A DNA stretch of 64,000 nucleotides. Origin: Melitaea cinxia (Eukaryota > Arthropoda > Insecta > Lepidoptera > Nymphalidae). This document shows positions 42,851 to 54,540 of the stretch, piece after piece. The translations under genes were made by a program, and so were the position numbers. Below the pieces are notes generated by a model that made no database searches, was not told the DNA's origin, and saw only the letters and a list, made by a program, of their open reading frames with translations. Within the stretch, counting starts at the first letter, position 1. Each line of letters opens with the position of its first letter. Location of the stretch: positions 2,120,501 through 2,184,500 of the forward strand of contig NC_059422.1 of NCBI RefSeq assembly GCF_905220565.1, written 5' to 3'.

Positions 42851-43620
42851 TGTATATATATCTATCTATCCATACATATAATAAAATGGTAGGAAAGTCA
42901 AAACCTGCCATTGAATATTTTTTTAAAAGAATACTTGGGGTGTGATCTACAATCGATACCGAAGCCAAAAATATAGTTTTTAGAATTTTTATCTCTTTGC
43001 CTGTATGTATGTCCGGGATGTTTATCCCGGACATATTTGAGTTTTCAAAAAGTACCTCATGGATTTACTTCAAATTTGGCACGAATATTATTAAGAACGC
43101 GATCGTTACTCATAGTAGGGAATATATCTGCCAACCCGCATTGGAGCAGCGTGGTGGATTAAGCTCTGATCCGTCTCCTACATGGGGAAAGAGGCATATG
43201 CTCAGTAGTGGGATATTACAGGCTGAAGCGATTATATTAAGTCGGGTCAACATATAGGCTACATATTATCATGCTATCACCTACCGGGAACGAGCAGTGA
43301 ACCTTTATTTCCTTAACGCATCCTGTAACAACGTGTAATCTAACGACGCATATTTGAATGTTGTTGTTATTATGTTAATGACCATGCTATATACGCTAGC
43401 TTCACACTATAAAAATCACGCAATATAAGTAACTAAGCCGATAAACATAATTAAATGAATATAAGTAGACAAGACAATTTTAAAGCAGCGCCATCTATGA
43501 TATTTTTCTGTAGATATGAAATGGGTAAATGAATGTTATTTTAAAAGGTATAATCGTAGGTATTTTTGGTGCTGTATAACGTTCACGCAGACGACGTCGC
43601 AGGCAGCAGCTAGTTTATAA
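42851..43620 (+). repeat. Non-autonomous element M with a SINE D tail inside
   Basis: It starts near 'tatctatctatccatacata' and ends 'gacgtcgcaggcagcagcta', the common lepidopteran element end. At 43098-43235 a family D tail is inserted ('gcgtggtggattaagctctg', 'agtgggatattacaggctga'). Confidence 0.6.
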
Positions 43621-44194
43621 ATAAAACGTATTTCTAAGGCCGCGTGCATTACATTACATATACATTCAAGCACCAAAGTCATTCGTGAATATTTGGGTTA
43701 TAGTTACGCAAGTTTGCAAAGAAAGCGTTGACACGTGTTTGACGATTTGACGCTTATCTTTTTCAGTGTCATGACTGACATGGCTTCGTTGCGTAATGTT
43801 TATCAAATCGGGGTCTCAACACGTTTTAACGTGTCCTAGAAGCAGTGTGCAGGACACACACACAAACAGACATATAATACAACACAATAATAATAAATAT
43901 ATATAGTTTATTGATGCCTGTTACTGCTTTAATAAACGTTCAAGGATTAGGAATCAATTTTGTTTTTATAAGGAACCAAGGCATTTGTAATAATTGACGA
44001 ATATATCTTAGACATATTTTTATATCATCAAATATTATGCCTTATAATTTCAATTTTATTTTGATAACAAATTGGAATTTTAAGTTATCTTTCATTATTT
44101 TAAATTTTGATAAAATATCATAATTAATGCTATTTTAGTTATTTACACGATCAAATGGTACAAATACCTACTCATCACTTATTCCTAATTACAT

Positions 44195-44392
44195 CTTTGT
44201 GCCGTTTGCTCTTGAACACTTGGACCTTGGAGTAGCAGTCAAATTTTTCAAATGAGATAACTCCTCGCTGTCTCCACTGGTGACAAGAGGCCTGCTCCAT
44301 TATTTTTGCCTATTTTTTCGCAGAGAATCGGCATAGCGATTACAAGGGGGAAATGCTGCCAGCATTCTTAGGACCATTCCACGTGGATGATC
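44195..44392 (+). pseudogene. LINE reverse transcriptase tail relic
   Basis: Frames read FVPFALEHLDLG, then STGDKRPAPLF, then FSQRIGIAITRG and NAASILRTIPRG after frame changes. This is a recognisable C-terminal block ('..TGDKR..F..QR..IAIQRGNAAS..') of many animal non-LTR polymerases. It is short and multiply broken. Confidence 0.6.
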
Positions 44393-44538
44393 ATATCCAT
44401 GATTTGTACCATAACTATCTGTAAATATTTAGATCTTAACTTGTGAATTGTAAATATGTATAATATTTCAATAAATAAATTTCTATGTTATTTATCATAT
44501 AATATATAGTGTGTTAGTTATATTAAATAAATTTTATG

Positions 44539-45150
44539 TAACAATTATTTAATTTAAATTGACGAAAATATGACGTTTATTAAATTTTAATTACCAGTCA
44601 AATTTACCTATTAAATTTTTTATTTATTTATTTAATTGTATAAATTTTAGGAGTAGATAGTAACAATTATTTAATTTAAATTGACGAAAATATGACGTTT
44701 ATTAAATTTTAATTACCAGTAAAATTTTCGTATTAAATTATTTATTTATTTATTTAATTGTATAAATTTTAGGAGTAGATAGTAACAATTATTTAATTTA
44801 AATTGACGAAAATATGACGTTTATTCAATTTAATTACCAATAAAATTTTCGTATTAAATTATTTATTTATTTATTTAATTGTATAAATTTTAGGAGTAGA
44901 TAGTAACAATTATTTAATTTAAATTGACGAAAATATGACGTTTATTCAATTTTAATTACCAGTAAAATTTTCGTATTAAATTATTTATTTATTTATTTAA
45001 TTGTATAAATTTTAGGAGTAGATAGATAGTAACAATTATTTAATTTAAATTGACGAAAATATGACGTTTAATAAATTTTAATTACCAGTATAATTTTCGT
45101 ATTAAATTATTTATTTATTTATTTAATTGTATAACTTTTAGTAGTAGATA
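44539..45150 (+). repeat. About 122 bp tandem repeat, five units
   Basis: 'taacaattatttaatttaaa' starts at 44539, 44661, 44783, 44904 and 45030 (spacing 122, 122, 121, 126). Units are nearly identical, including 'gacgaaaatatgacgtttat' and 'taggagtagata'. The 126-base spacing comes from an extra 'gata'. It is very AT-rich. Confidence 0.92.
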
Positions 45151-45825
45151 CACTGTATCTTTTACCTTCAACAATGTGTATTTTAAGATGTAACAATGAA
45201 TTTGTATGTTTGTCACGTAAATGCGAAACAGAGGTTTCTTAAAGTTTACTTTGAGTGAATTTTTATGGCTTATTTTGGACATGTTAAGTACATTAAAGAT
45301 TTGTAAATGATAGTATATTTAATATACTCGCAATGGTGTGTTTTTATTCCATCGCTCTATAGAATTAAAACCCTTGGCAAATGTTTGTAGAATTTGTAGG
45401 TAATGTTTCATAAGTTTGTTGGTAATTTTTTTTTTTCAAGTCATTGATGTAGCGCTATAGTAATAAGGTTTTTAAATTATAATGAAACAAATTTTACGGA
45501 TTTTATCGCGGTAAGGTTATTTTACATGCCCGATCCAAAATAAGTGAAATTCGCGTAAACATTAGAAAACAATAGGCCCTTAAATGTTAAAAAGTTTTAT
45601 AGTGAAATTGTGTTTTACGTGTACTTATATTTGTTGTATTATTATATTATTATTTGCGAAATATTTAATTTTATTATATTTATTTGTATTATACTATAGA
45701 AGGTTCTTTTTCCCTGTTTTAAGAATCTCGTCTTTAACAAAAATATAGATTTGTAAACTAACGAAGAGTGTGTGTATATTGGTTTTCTTCACAGCTGTTA
45801 TATATATATTTAGTTTATTCCATAA

Positions 45826-46055
45826 GAGTCGATTTTCATATAAGGCTTCCGGTATGAAAAAAATATAAGGACAAAAATCTACTAAACGAATGACCTCGTT
45901 ATGTTTCTCGTAACGCCATCTATCGGAAGCATTATTTGATTAGTATATTTACCATTTGATATAGTATTAATCTTTTTCTTAGACTAGTAAGCCTTTTTTG
46001 TGCCTATTTAGACAGTCGATCTGAAGGAGTAAATTCCAGTCGTGCGTCGGAGCTG
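45826..46055 (+). repeat. Dispersed repeat K
   Basis: 'gtcgattttcatataaggct', 'aacgccatctatcggaagc' and 'tgtgcctatttagacagtcg'. The reverse-oriented copy is at 60906-61205. Confidence 0.75.
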
Positions 46056-46060
46056 TTTTT

Positions 46061-46584
46061 TAATAAATTAAGAACTTAAGAACTTTGGAAAACATGTTTA
46101 TTATGTTTATGTTCGTAATGGATCCGGTATGGAACGGTATAGAAATTATTGAGACGTTAATAAAATCAATACAAAAAATTGTATACATTTTGGTCATGAG
46201 TCATATTATCTTAAAAATAATTTTGTTATTTCTCTTGCTATTAGTAAACTGTACAAGATACTTAAAAAATTTAAAAGGCAAGAGAATCGTTTGGTCTTAT
46301 CTAGATTATAGAAGCTTGGAGGCATTTTAAGCTTGAAGTCTTGAAGGCTTGGTAATTTATAGATATGATACGTAGGTATGTATGTGTACATATGTGTCTC
46401 TAGACTCATTTACATACATTCTGTTATATACAACTTTCATTAATATATTAAAATATTATTGTCAAAGTATAGTTTTAATGTCATTTTTTCGGTATAATTA
46501 ATATTAAGCTGAGTGTGTATTAATATTTTATCTGTATTTTTCGATGCTCAGAATATGAGGTTAATAGAAATAAATATTATGTGG
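46061..46584. other. AT-rich interval with an 81-codon chance frame
   Basis: A frame at 46085-46330 is rich in Ile/Leu/Val and resembles AT-rich noise. I see no conserved motif and do not call it. Confidence 0.35.
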
Positions 46585-47818
46585 TGTCATGGGACACCAG
46601 GTAGAAACGAATTTCCTTCGGATACTATAGAAGCAACACAATTTGAAAAAAAAAATGTTGAATTTTATATATATTTTCTAGTTCTTGATTCTTTTTAACC
46701 GACTTCCAAAAAAGGAAGAGATTCTCAATTCGACTGTATTTTTTTTTCTTTTTTTTTATGTATGTTACATCAGAACTTTTGACTCGGTGGAGCGATTTCG
46801 ACAAATTTTCTTTCAATCGAAAGGTGGTGTGTGCCAATTGGTCCCATTTAAATTTATTTGAGATCTAACAACTACTTTTCGAGCTATATCTAATAATGCG
46901 TTTTTACTTAACGCTTTTTTCGTCGACCTACGTTGTATTATACCGCATAACTTCTACTGGATGTACGGATTTTGATAATTCTTTTTTTATTGGAAAGGAA
47001 ATATCCCAAGTTTAGTACCATGATAAGGAAACCAGGATCTGATGATGGGATCCTAGAGAAATCGAGGAAAACTCTTGAAAATCCGCAATAACTTTTTACT
47101 AGGTGTACCGATTTTGATAATTCTTTTTTTGTTGGAAAAAAGATATCTCTAGTTTAGTACCATGATAGGGAAACCAGGATCTGATGATGGGATCCCAGAG
47201 AAATCGAGGGAACTTCTTGAAAATCCGCAATAACTTTTTATTAGGTTTACCGATTTTAATGATTTTTAATTTAATCGAAAGCCGAAGTTTATCATGTGGT
47301 CACATTTAAATTTTATCGAGATCTGATAACTACTTTTTGAGTAATCTTTGATAATGCATTGTTACTTGACTATTTTTTCGTCGATCTACGTTGTATTACT
47401 CGTCGATGTAATTGAAGTCGGTTTTTTTTTCGTTTGCGAGCAAACACAATTATTTATTTTGTTAATTGGTTTTTAATTAAGTACATAAAAGTATTTAGGA
47501 AATTTAGTAATTTAGAAAATAATAAATACCGTAAAATAAAATAAATCAAACAAAATAATAATAATAATAATTCAAACTATTAAGTGAAATAACAAACATA
47601 TGTCTTTATTTATTTTTGTTGTCAGTATAAAATTACATAAATAATTTAAAAAAGTTTACTAGTAATATTTTAGTTTTACAAACGTCATATTTATACAGTC
47701 GTCTGACTGATATTACGTCACTTCCGTTATATATTTTTCTTACGGTTTTAGTATCACATTTTTTTCAGTTCGGTCGCCCAGCCAAATGTCAAGCCTGCCG
47801 TAAGGAACTTCGTTTCAA
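46585..47818. mobile_element. MITE L, copy split by element F
   Basis: 46585-46696 and 47452-47818 align with the uninterrupted copy at 5.87-6.36 kb ('gaattttatatatattttct', 'gttttagtatcacatttttt', 'aagcctgccgtaaggaactt'). A truncated family B begins immediately at the right end. Confidence 0.85.
46697..47451 (+). mobile_element. Element F, full copy with defined ends
   Basis: By comparison with the empty MITE L at 5.97 kb, the insertion begins 'aaccgacttccaaaaaagga' and ends 'tttgcgagcaaacacaat'. It contains two to three units of a roughly 141 bp internal module ('accgattttgataattcttt' at about 46966, 47108 and, diverged, 47249). Near the right end is 'ttgaagtcgg', an inverted partner of the left end. 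No ORF is present, so it is non-autonomous. Confidence 0.85.
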
Positions 47819-48056
47819 TACCGAAAGTCGAGCCATGGCGGGATAGCCATCCAAGTGCTGACTTTGACATACACAAGCCGAAGACGGGAAGCAGCGTCTT
47901 CGGTGCGATAAAGCCAGCCCTGCGGTCACCAACCCGCCTGCCCAGCGTGGTGACTATGGGCATGACATGAGTACACGCCATTTTTTGTGCGAACTTGTGG
48001 AGGCCTATGTCCAGCAGTGGACTGCAATAGGCTGGAATGATGATGATGATGATGAT
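47819..48056 (+). repeat. SINE-like family B, 5'-truncated
   Basis: It starts inside the family ('catggcgggatagccatcca') directly at the MITE L end and runs to a long (GAT)n tail, 'gatgatgatgatgatgat' region. Confidence 0.88.
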
Positions 48057-48684
48057 ACATTATACTCTTTTATTGTCACAAATTCAATCAAATAAGATAC
48101 GAAAATTTAAAAAACCAGTAATAGCAACGATTGTGCCAGTTGGCAATAAAATAATATTACATTTGAAAAGAACAAATTTGTTATTAGTTTGACTTTTGTG
48201 TAACCTTAAACTGAATTAATTCGAATCGACGAAATACTTGTTATATATGTATATTTAATAATATTAAAACAGGTCTTAGAACATGTTTCAACCCACTCGC
48301 AAAATGTTCAGGTATTTTCCTTAAATGTGTGTGTTTATCAAAGATTTTTATAAGGTTAAAGTAATACATTATTTATCTCGTAATAGATTGATCTCTAAAA
48401 TTTTTTGTTATATTTTTTACGTTTTATTTTTGTATGCACGTAAGTCATGAATATGTGTGTGTATGTGCGTGTGTGTGTGTGTGTTTGATGCGTGGGTTCA
48501 TTAGTTTAAACCTCAACCTTAGATATTTAACTTTATTAATAGTTTTACTTTTCAAATGGTATAATTATAATTTTTTGAGATTAAATATGTTGATTCTCTC
48601 GCTGTCTGTTTTCAGAAGAATCTACCTGCAATCCACAAAAGGGAATGAAACTGTTCTTCATAACAATATAAGGATTAATCAATT
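48057..48684. other. AT-rich interval with a (GT)n tract
   Basis: 'gtgcgtgtgtgtgtgtgtgt' at about 48466-48486. A 92-codon frame across 48434-48712 runs into a SINE and is not a gene. Confidence 0.4.
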
Positions 48685-48890
48685 TGGCGACGCGTTGGCC
48701 TGGCGGTCATAGCACTGGCTGTCGCGCTGGCGGTCGCGGTTTCGATTCCCGCTCACGACAGACATTTGTGCTAGACATATAGATTTTTGTCGTGGTCTGG
48801 GTGTTCTGCTTGTGTATTGTGTGTGTTTCCGGACCCCCAACACAGGAGAAAATCCTACTGGGGGCTGTTGAGTGTGTAGCGTTTGTTTAT
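48685..48890 (+). repeat. tRNA-headed SINE family C, best copy
   Basis: A-box-like 'gcgttggcctggcggtcat', B-box-like 'ggtttcgattcccgctcac', body 'ttgtcgtggtctgggtgttc', tail 'ggacccccaacacaggagaa' and 'ctactgggggctgttgagtg'. Confidence 0.85.
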
Positions 48891-49702
48891 TTATTATTTA
48901 TTAAGTTCTCTACATATTTCATGTTATAAGTTGTTGATTTTAGTGACTTGTTTATATAGCAAAAGTAAGTTACAAAAAAAGCTAATAGCATAAAAAAGTC
49001 AGAACAAAAAGGAGTTTTTATTCTTACCAAAAAAAAAAAAATTGACAGATATAGCTGTCAATTTTTATTTTTTTATTTTTTTATTTTAGGAAATGTCCTG
49101 CCTTGCCTACCTCAGTTTATCTGTCTAAAGAAGTTTGATTTATGATTTAATATAAATTATTACACTTATATTTTATAATAATATATTGTTTTTTGCGTAC
49201 TGATAATTAAAAACAAAAAAGTCATAATCTCTAGTATGGCGACCTCTTTCAGACAACTTTTTGTAGGACATCTCAAGAAAAAACTTATTCAATAAACAAA
49301 TAAGCCTTAAGTTTACCTTTAAATCCTCATTATACATAATAAAATTTTTATTTTCGTTCCAAGTGAAGTTACCACCGACAGTGGAAGCACTAGAAGCAAA
49401 ATTAGCAAATGTAAAAAGAAACGCTTTGAAAATTACTTACGTTTTCTTTGTGTACGAAAATATAAATGATTAATATATAATATTATTTACTTAGTACTAT
49501 TAACAAGTAATAAATCTTATTAATATTATTTCTTTCGCTTTTTTTATTACACATAACTGGCTTACAAAAACGTTAATTAATGCAACAATAACCTTAATAA
49601 CATTCACAGAGGAAAGATACACTAAATTAATTTATGTATAAATGTGTGTGTATGTGTTTATGTATGTATGTAAAATATAGATGATAGGGTTATCAACCGT
49701 AT
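48891..49702. other. AT-rich interval, nothing firm
   Basis: At 49030-49090, 'attgacagatatagctgtca' is a local palindrome. Around 49365-49470 there is a GC-richer patch with frames on both strands (for example LPPTVEALEAKLANVKRNAL on plus), but no start, splice pair or family supports it. Confidence 0.35.
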
Positions 49703-50040
49703 TTTTAACCGACTTCAAAAAAAGGAGGAAGTTACTCAATTCGACCGTATATATATATATATATTTAATGTATGTTCGGGGATAACTCCGTCGTTTATAA
49801 ACCGATTTTGATAATTATTTTTTTGTTAGAAAGGAGATATCCCTAGTTTGGTACCATGATAAGGTCACCAGGATCTGATGATGGAATCCCAGAGAAATCG
49901 AGGGAAACTATGTATGCGCATATCTTTTTACTGGGTGTACCGATTTTAATGATATTTAATTTAATCGAAAGCCGATGTTTATCACATTACTTGTCGATAT
50001 AATTTAAGTCGGTTTTTCTTTGTTTGCCTGCAAAAACAAT
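49703..50040 (+). repeat. Element F, single-module copy
   Basis: 'accgacttcaaaaaaaggag', TA repeat, 'gatctgatgatggaatccca' once, then 'cgaaagccgatgtttatcac' and 'tttgcctgcaaaaacaatta'. Same order as at 46.7 kb. Confidence 0.85.
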
Positions 50041-51000
50041 TATCCTTTTTAATTTTAAGTTTTTGGTACTGTTGTTGATTTGTAACTTATATTGTGTATT
50101 TTTCTCTTTTGAGATTTATAATCTGTATTATATTATAGATTGCCAATATTGTATAGTTATTATTAACAGATTTTAACGGCGTAACAGTTATTTTTCTATG
50201 AAGTAACAAGCAGTAGGTAACAACGACCAAATCGATTTGACAATTTGAATACAATAAAATACTTAAATTGTGCCCAAATTCGTTTAATTCTTATTTTCCA
50301 AAAGAATAAACCGGTAGCACCTACACGGAACGTGACACGGCGTCTATGGAATATATTAATGAGTAACATGAGATCAGTGGAAACTTATGAAAACATACAC
50401 AAGCACATACGCCATGGATATGTGCTATGGAACACAATCTGTATTTGTGTTTGTGTTTCTATAGTTACAGGAACAGACTGTTCTATTACGAGTTTGAAAT
50501 CCTTTCTGCGTTTAATTCAATAAAAAGGAAGTAAAGATTCTTGCCGTAGTCTGAGCGTTTGTGCTTGTATATTGTGTGTTTCCGACCCATGTCACAAAAG
50601 TAAATCCTACTAGGATACGTTGAACGCAGGACATATTTATTACCATGATGATGATGATGATGACGAGGACATATTTATTACCACAAATCCTTCATCCTTT
50701 TCTAAAATCTATATTGTAAACAATACCTATAATTATGTATTAGATATGACCTTTTTATATTTTCGACAGACTCTGACGTCACACAAGACGCCCTTGGTTA
50801 GATCTGCGAGTGTAATGTCGAAACTTGCTGTATTTAAAAGTCATATGATACTTAGAGGACGTTTAATAATAGATATATTGCACACTACTCACTGCACGAT
50901 GCTAATTCATATTTGAGACATGGAATTTTACAAGTAAGTTTTCAGAATAAATAACTAAAAATTGCATAAGACTTAAGTATAAGCTGTGTACTTATTTTTG
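50041..51000. other. AT-rich interval with a SINE C scrap
   Basis: 50545-50615 is a family C tail ('cgtagtctgagcgtttgtgc'). 50646-50664 is (GAT)n. Frames of 92 and 98 codons (50245-50523, 50620-50916) show no motif and the second starts in the SINE; I do not call them. Confidence 0.4.
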
Positions 51001-51009
51001 GAATTAAGT

Positions 51010-51180
51010 TTGTAATAATAATAATAATAATAGAAACTCTTCAATGTACACCAAGAGTGAGCAAACATACAAAAATAAAAACAGGAGTTAAGTACAAAAG
51101 GCGGCCTTATCGCTAATGAGCGATCTCTTCCAGGCAACCTTTGGGTAAAGGAAATGGTATATATGTAGACAGTTTAGGTA
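51010..51180 (+). repeat. Dispersed repeat O
   Basis: 'gtacaaaaggcggccttatc', 'gctaatgagcgatctcttcc' and 'aggcaacctttgg' match the piece inserted in SINE D at 39.1-39.24 kb. Confidence 0.65.
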
Positions 51181-52184
51181 TAGTATTAGTAGTAGACAGT
51201 ATAGGTTTGTATTTTAATAAATATCTAATGTATAAATTGTTTTTTGTTATGTTAGCATTTTAATTTACTATACTTTTCGTTACATTTTTGAATATCGAAC
51301 CGTGGCATGAACCATGATGTTTAGAATTCCTAATGTGGGGGTAACACAAAAATAAAATCGTAGGTATACTTTTCGTTGTTTCATTTTTGTTGCGATTTTT
51401 TTTTAACTAGCTTTATTCTTAAAGGCTTCAAAAGCTCCTTTGAATCGTCATCTTACAAATTGAAATTTTAATTATTGTTTAACAGTCCTGGATTAGCCTT
51501 TAAGCTATTTAAGGAATTGCTTAGGGCATCCCGTCTAAGGAGTCCTCGTCTACCAGAGACAATCGAGAGAAAAAAACGAGCACACTAAGGAAAGTAACAT
51601 AACTAAGCACAATAAGGAAATATATTGAATAAAAGATAATAATAATAAATCTTTTTATTTTCAACAACCTTACTAAAGATGCTTTTATTTTAAGATAAAT
51701 AAATATACACCTATATTATATTCTGTTATTGAAACCCCACACTGGGCTTAAACCTCCTTCAGCTTACTTCATATTTGCTAATTCTCTACTTTACTTCTCC
51801 ATTCTTTTCACTGTTCTTCTGTTCCTTAGCCTCCTTCTTTTGCCCATTGGAAAATCCCATATTGTTATTCCAGCTGTCCATCTTTTGTCTGTGTATCTCG
51901 CTAGATGTGCTCAACGCCATATAACTACGCCTATGCCATAAACTGTCGCGTGTATAACTTTAAACAAATAGTTGTCTAAACTTACAGTCAAGGGTAACCT
52001 CTTAGCGGAGTGACGTCAGTTCTGATTAAAACCTAATAAATTTACCGTCAATTATGACACTTGCTCGTTCTATTATAACGATCAAGTTTATTTAGATTTA
52101 ATCAAAATCTGTCTAGATACCACAATGGACCTAGTTAGGCTTTATTAATTGACGATTTGTACGTGATTTAAGCGAGTGAGTTGA
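51181..52184. other. Unassigned interval
   Basis: The minus strand of 51730-51940 has basic stretches weakly reminiscent of a LINE C-terminus, too weak to call. Otherwise AT-rich. Confidence 0.3.
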
Positions 52185-52475
52185 GTGGCTGTCGTAAGAG
52201 GCGACTAAGGGATAACACAGTTCCGCTACCACTTTGGAACTTAAAAAGCCGACCGGTGGCGGGATAACCATCCAACTGCTGGCTTTGAAATACACAGGCC
52301 GAAGACGGGCAGCAGCGTCTTTGGTGCGATAAAGCCAGCCCTGCGGTCACCAACCCGCCTGCCCAGCGTGGTGACTATGGGCAAAACACATGAGTTCACG
52401 TTATTTTTGGCGTAAACTTGTGGAGGTCTATGTCCAGCGGTGAACTGTATAGGCTGTAATGATGAATGATGACGT
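52185..52475 (+). repeat. SINE-like family B
   Basis: It starts 'gtggctgtcgtaagaggcga' and runs through 'gccgaagacgggcagcagcg' to 'tgaactgtataggctgtaat' plus an 'atgatga' tail. It is 5'-truncated. Confidence 0.88.
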
Positions 52476-52673
52476 GATTTGAGCATAATGTAATGAAGCC
52501 TTTGCAACAGTATCGAAACATCGGGAACTCAAAATGAACTCAATATAAGCATATATACTGTTTCAAATGAAATAAAATAAAAATAAAAATTACCATTCAA
52601 AACGATACAAAATCTATTTTTGCATAACTCAAAATCGTACATATAATAAAAACCGCTATCAGGTATTTATGAT

Positions 52674-53340
52674 AACTAGCTGTGCCCGCGGCTTCGTCCG
52701 CGTTGAAATTAGTTTGTCATAAAGTTTTCCCGGTAAACTTCCAGTGAAACTCTCATCAAAATCGTCTTAGCCGTTCCGTAAACCTTCCTCTTGAAGCCCT
52801 CTCTCCATTGGTGAAACCGCATGAAAATCCGTTTAGTAGATTTTGAGGGAATCGATCACATACGCTTTTGGGGACTTTGTTTTATAATACACTAACTGTT
52901 GCCCGCGACTACGTCCGCGTGGTTATAAAGATATGCATTACTATTAAGCTGCTTAACGCAAATTATTTTTTTATTTCAGTCACTTGAAATGCTTATCACT
53001 CTGAGTAACTTTTTTAAACGCACAATTTAGTATAATTTGATAGTTATTTTTATAAAACCTCTCTATACAGCACATTTTTAATTTTATTTTCAGGCTGCAG
53101 TATAAATAGCCTTTCAGGCGAACTTATAGCTGCTGTATATATTTCATACAAACTATCAACCCCAATTAAACCTCTTTAGCGGGGGAATATCGCAAAATCC
53201 GTTCTTAGCGGACGTCTACTAACTATAATCTACCTCCCTGCCAAATTTCATCTTTGTCCATCTTGGATGGATGGAGCATCCAGCGGTTTTTGAGTTCTCG
53301 TGATGAGTGAGTCAGTGACCTTTCTCTTTTATATATATAG
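52674..53340 (+). repeat. Element G head block, copy 1 (empty site)
   Basis: It begins 'actagctgtgcccgcggctt', contains a second head 'ctgttgcccgcgactacgtc', and ends 'gtgacctttctcttttatat'. It aligns along its length with 56351-57175. It lacks the 155 bp MITE of copy 2; the target aaat is at 53104-53107. Confidence 0.88.
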
Positions 53341-54540
53341 ATTACGATATTAGTTGGACACTTCCTCACCATTTAAAAAGCATACATTTTAAATTTCAAA
53401 TCTCTTACTTTAATAACATAGGACTTTCATACAAACTTCCAACCCCCGTTTTATCCCCTTAAGGGTCGAGTTTCGTAAAATCCGTTCTCAGCGGATGTTT
53501 AAGCCCTATAAGGAACCTACTTGCCAAATTTCAAGTTTGTGCTGTTATAGCTTCGGGGGTTTCGTGATGAGTGAGTCAACTTACCATTTTTACCCTAAAA
53601 GGGAGTTGATTTCAAAAGAAGCATTATTTGAACACCTTCTCACTATATATAGAGCATACATTTTAAATTTCAAGTCTCTTACTTCAAAAACATAGGAATT
53701 TCCTACAAACTTCAAACCCTCGTTTTATCCTCTTAGGGGTCGAGTTTCGTAAAATCCGTTCTCAGCGGATGTTTATGCCCTATAAGAAACATATCTGCAA
53801 AATTTCAAGTTTGTATCTGTTATAGTTTCGGAGATTTCGTGATGAGTGAGTCAACCTACCATCCCCCGTTTTAACCCCAAAAGAGAGTTGATTTCTAAAG
53901 ATGCATTATTTGAACACCTTCTTACTATATATAGAGCATACCTTTTAAATTTCAAGTCTCTTACTTCAAAAACATAGGACTTTCATACAAACTTCCAACG
54001 CCCGTTTTATCCCCTTAGGGGTCGAATTTCGTAAAATTCGTACTCACCGGATGTTTACACTCTATAAGGAACCTACTTACCAAATTTCAAGTTTGTAGCT
54101 GTTATAGTTTCGGAGATTTCGTGATGAGTGAGTCAACCTACCATACCCCGTTTTAACCTCAAAAGGGAGTTGATTTCTAAAGATACATTATTTGAACACC
54201 TTCTTACCATCTATAGAGCATACATTTTAAATTTCAAGTCTCTTACTTCAAAAACATAGGACTTTCATACAAACTTCCAACGCCCGTTTTATCCCCTTAG
54301 GGGTCGAATTTCGTAAAATTCGTGCTCAGCGGATGTTTACACTCTATAAGAAACCTACTTACCAAATTTCAAGTTTGTAGCTGTTATAGTTTCGGAGATT
54401 TCGTGATGAGTGAGTCAACCTACCATACCCCGTTTTAACCTCAAAAGGGAGTTGATTTCTAAAGATACATTATTTGAACACCTTCTTACCATCAATAGAG
54501 CATACATTTTAAATTTCAAGTCTCTTACTTCAAAAATATA
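53341..54540 (+). repeat. About 280 bp satellite-like monomers, left block
   Basis: The marker 'gtgatgagtgagtcaac' occurs at 53564, 53839, 54121 and 54403 (spacing 275, 282, 282). Each monomer has 'acataggactttcatacaaa', 'cttccaac(c/g)cccgtttta' and 'agggagttgatttctaaaga'. Each monomer matches the tail of element G, so the array looks like repeated duplication of that tail. Confidence 0.92.

Noticed and set aside
46085..46330. 81-codon hydrophobic frame
   Set aside because: Ile/Leu/Val-rich readings are expected by chance in AT-rich DNA; there is nothing to support a membrane protein gene.
49365..49470. GC-richer patch with short frames on both strands
   Set aside because: No convincing acceptor-donor pair, start codon or recognisable family, and the two strands are equally open.
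50245..50523. 92-codon plus-strand frame
   Set aside because: No motif, AT-rich codon use like the surroundings, and no splice or promoter support.
51729..51941. Minus-strand basic stretch resembling a LINE C-terminus
   Set aside because: The resemblance is limited to scattered Arg/Lys/Trp residues with stops between them; too weak to annotate.
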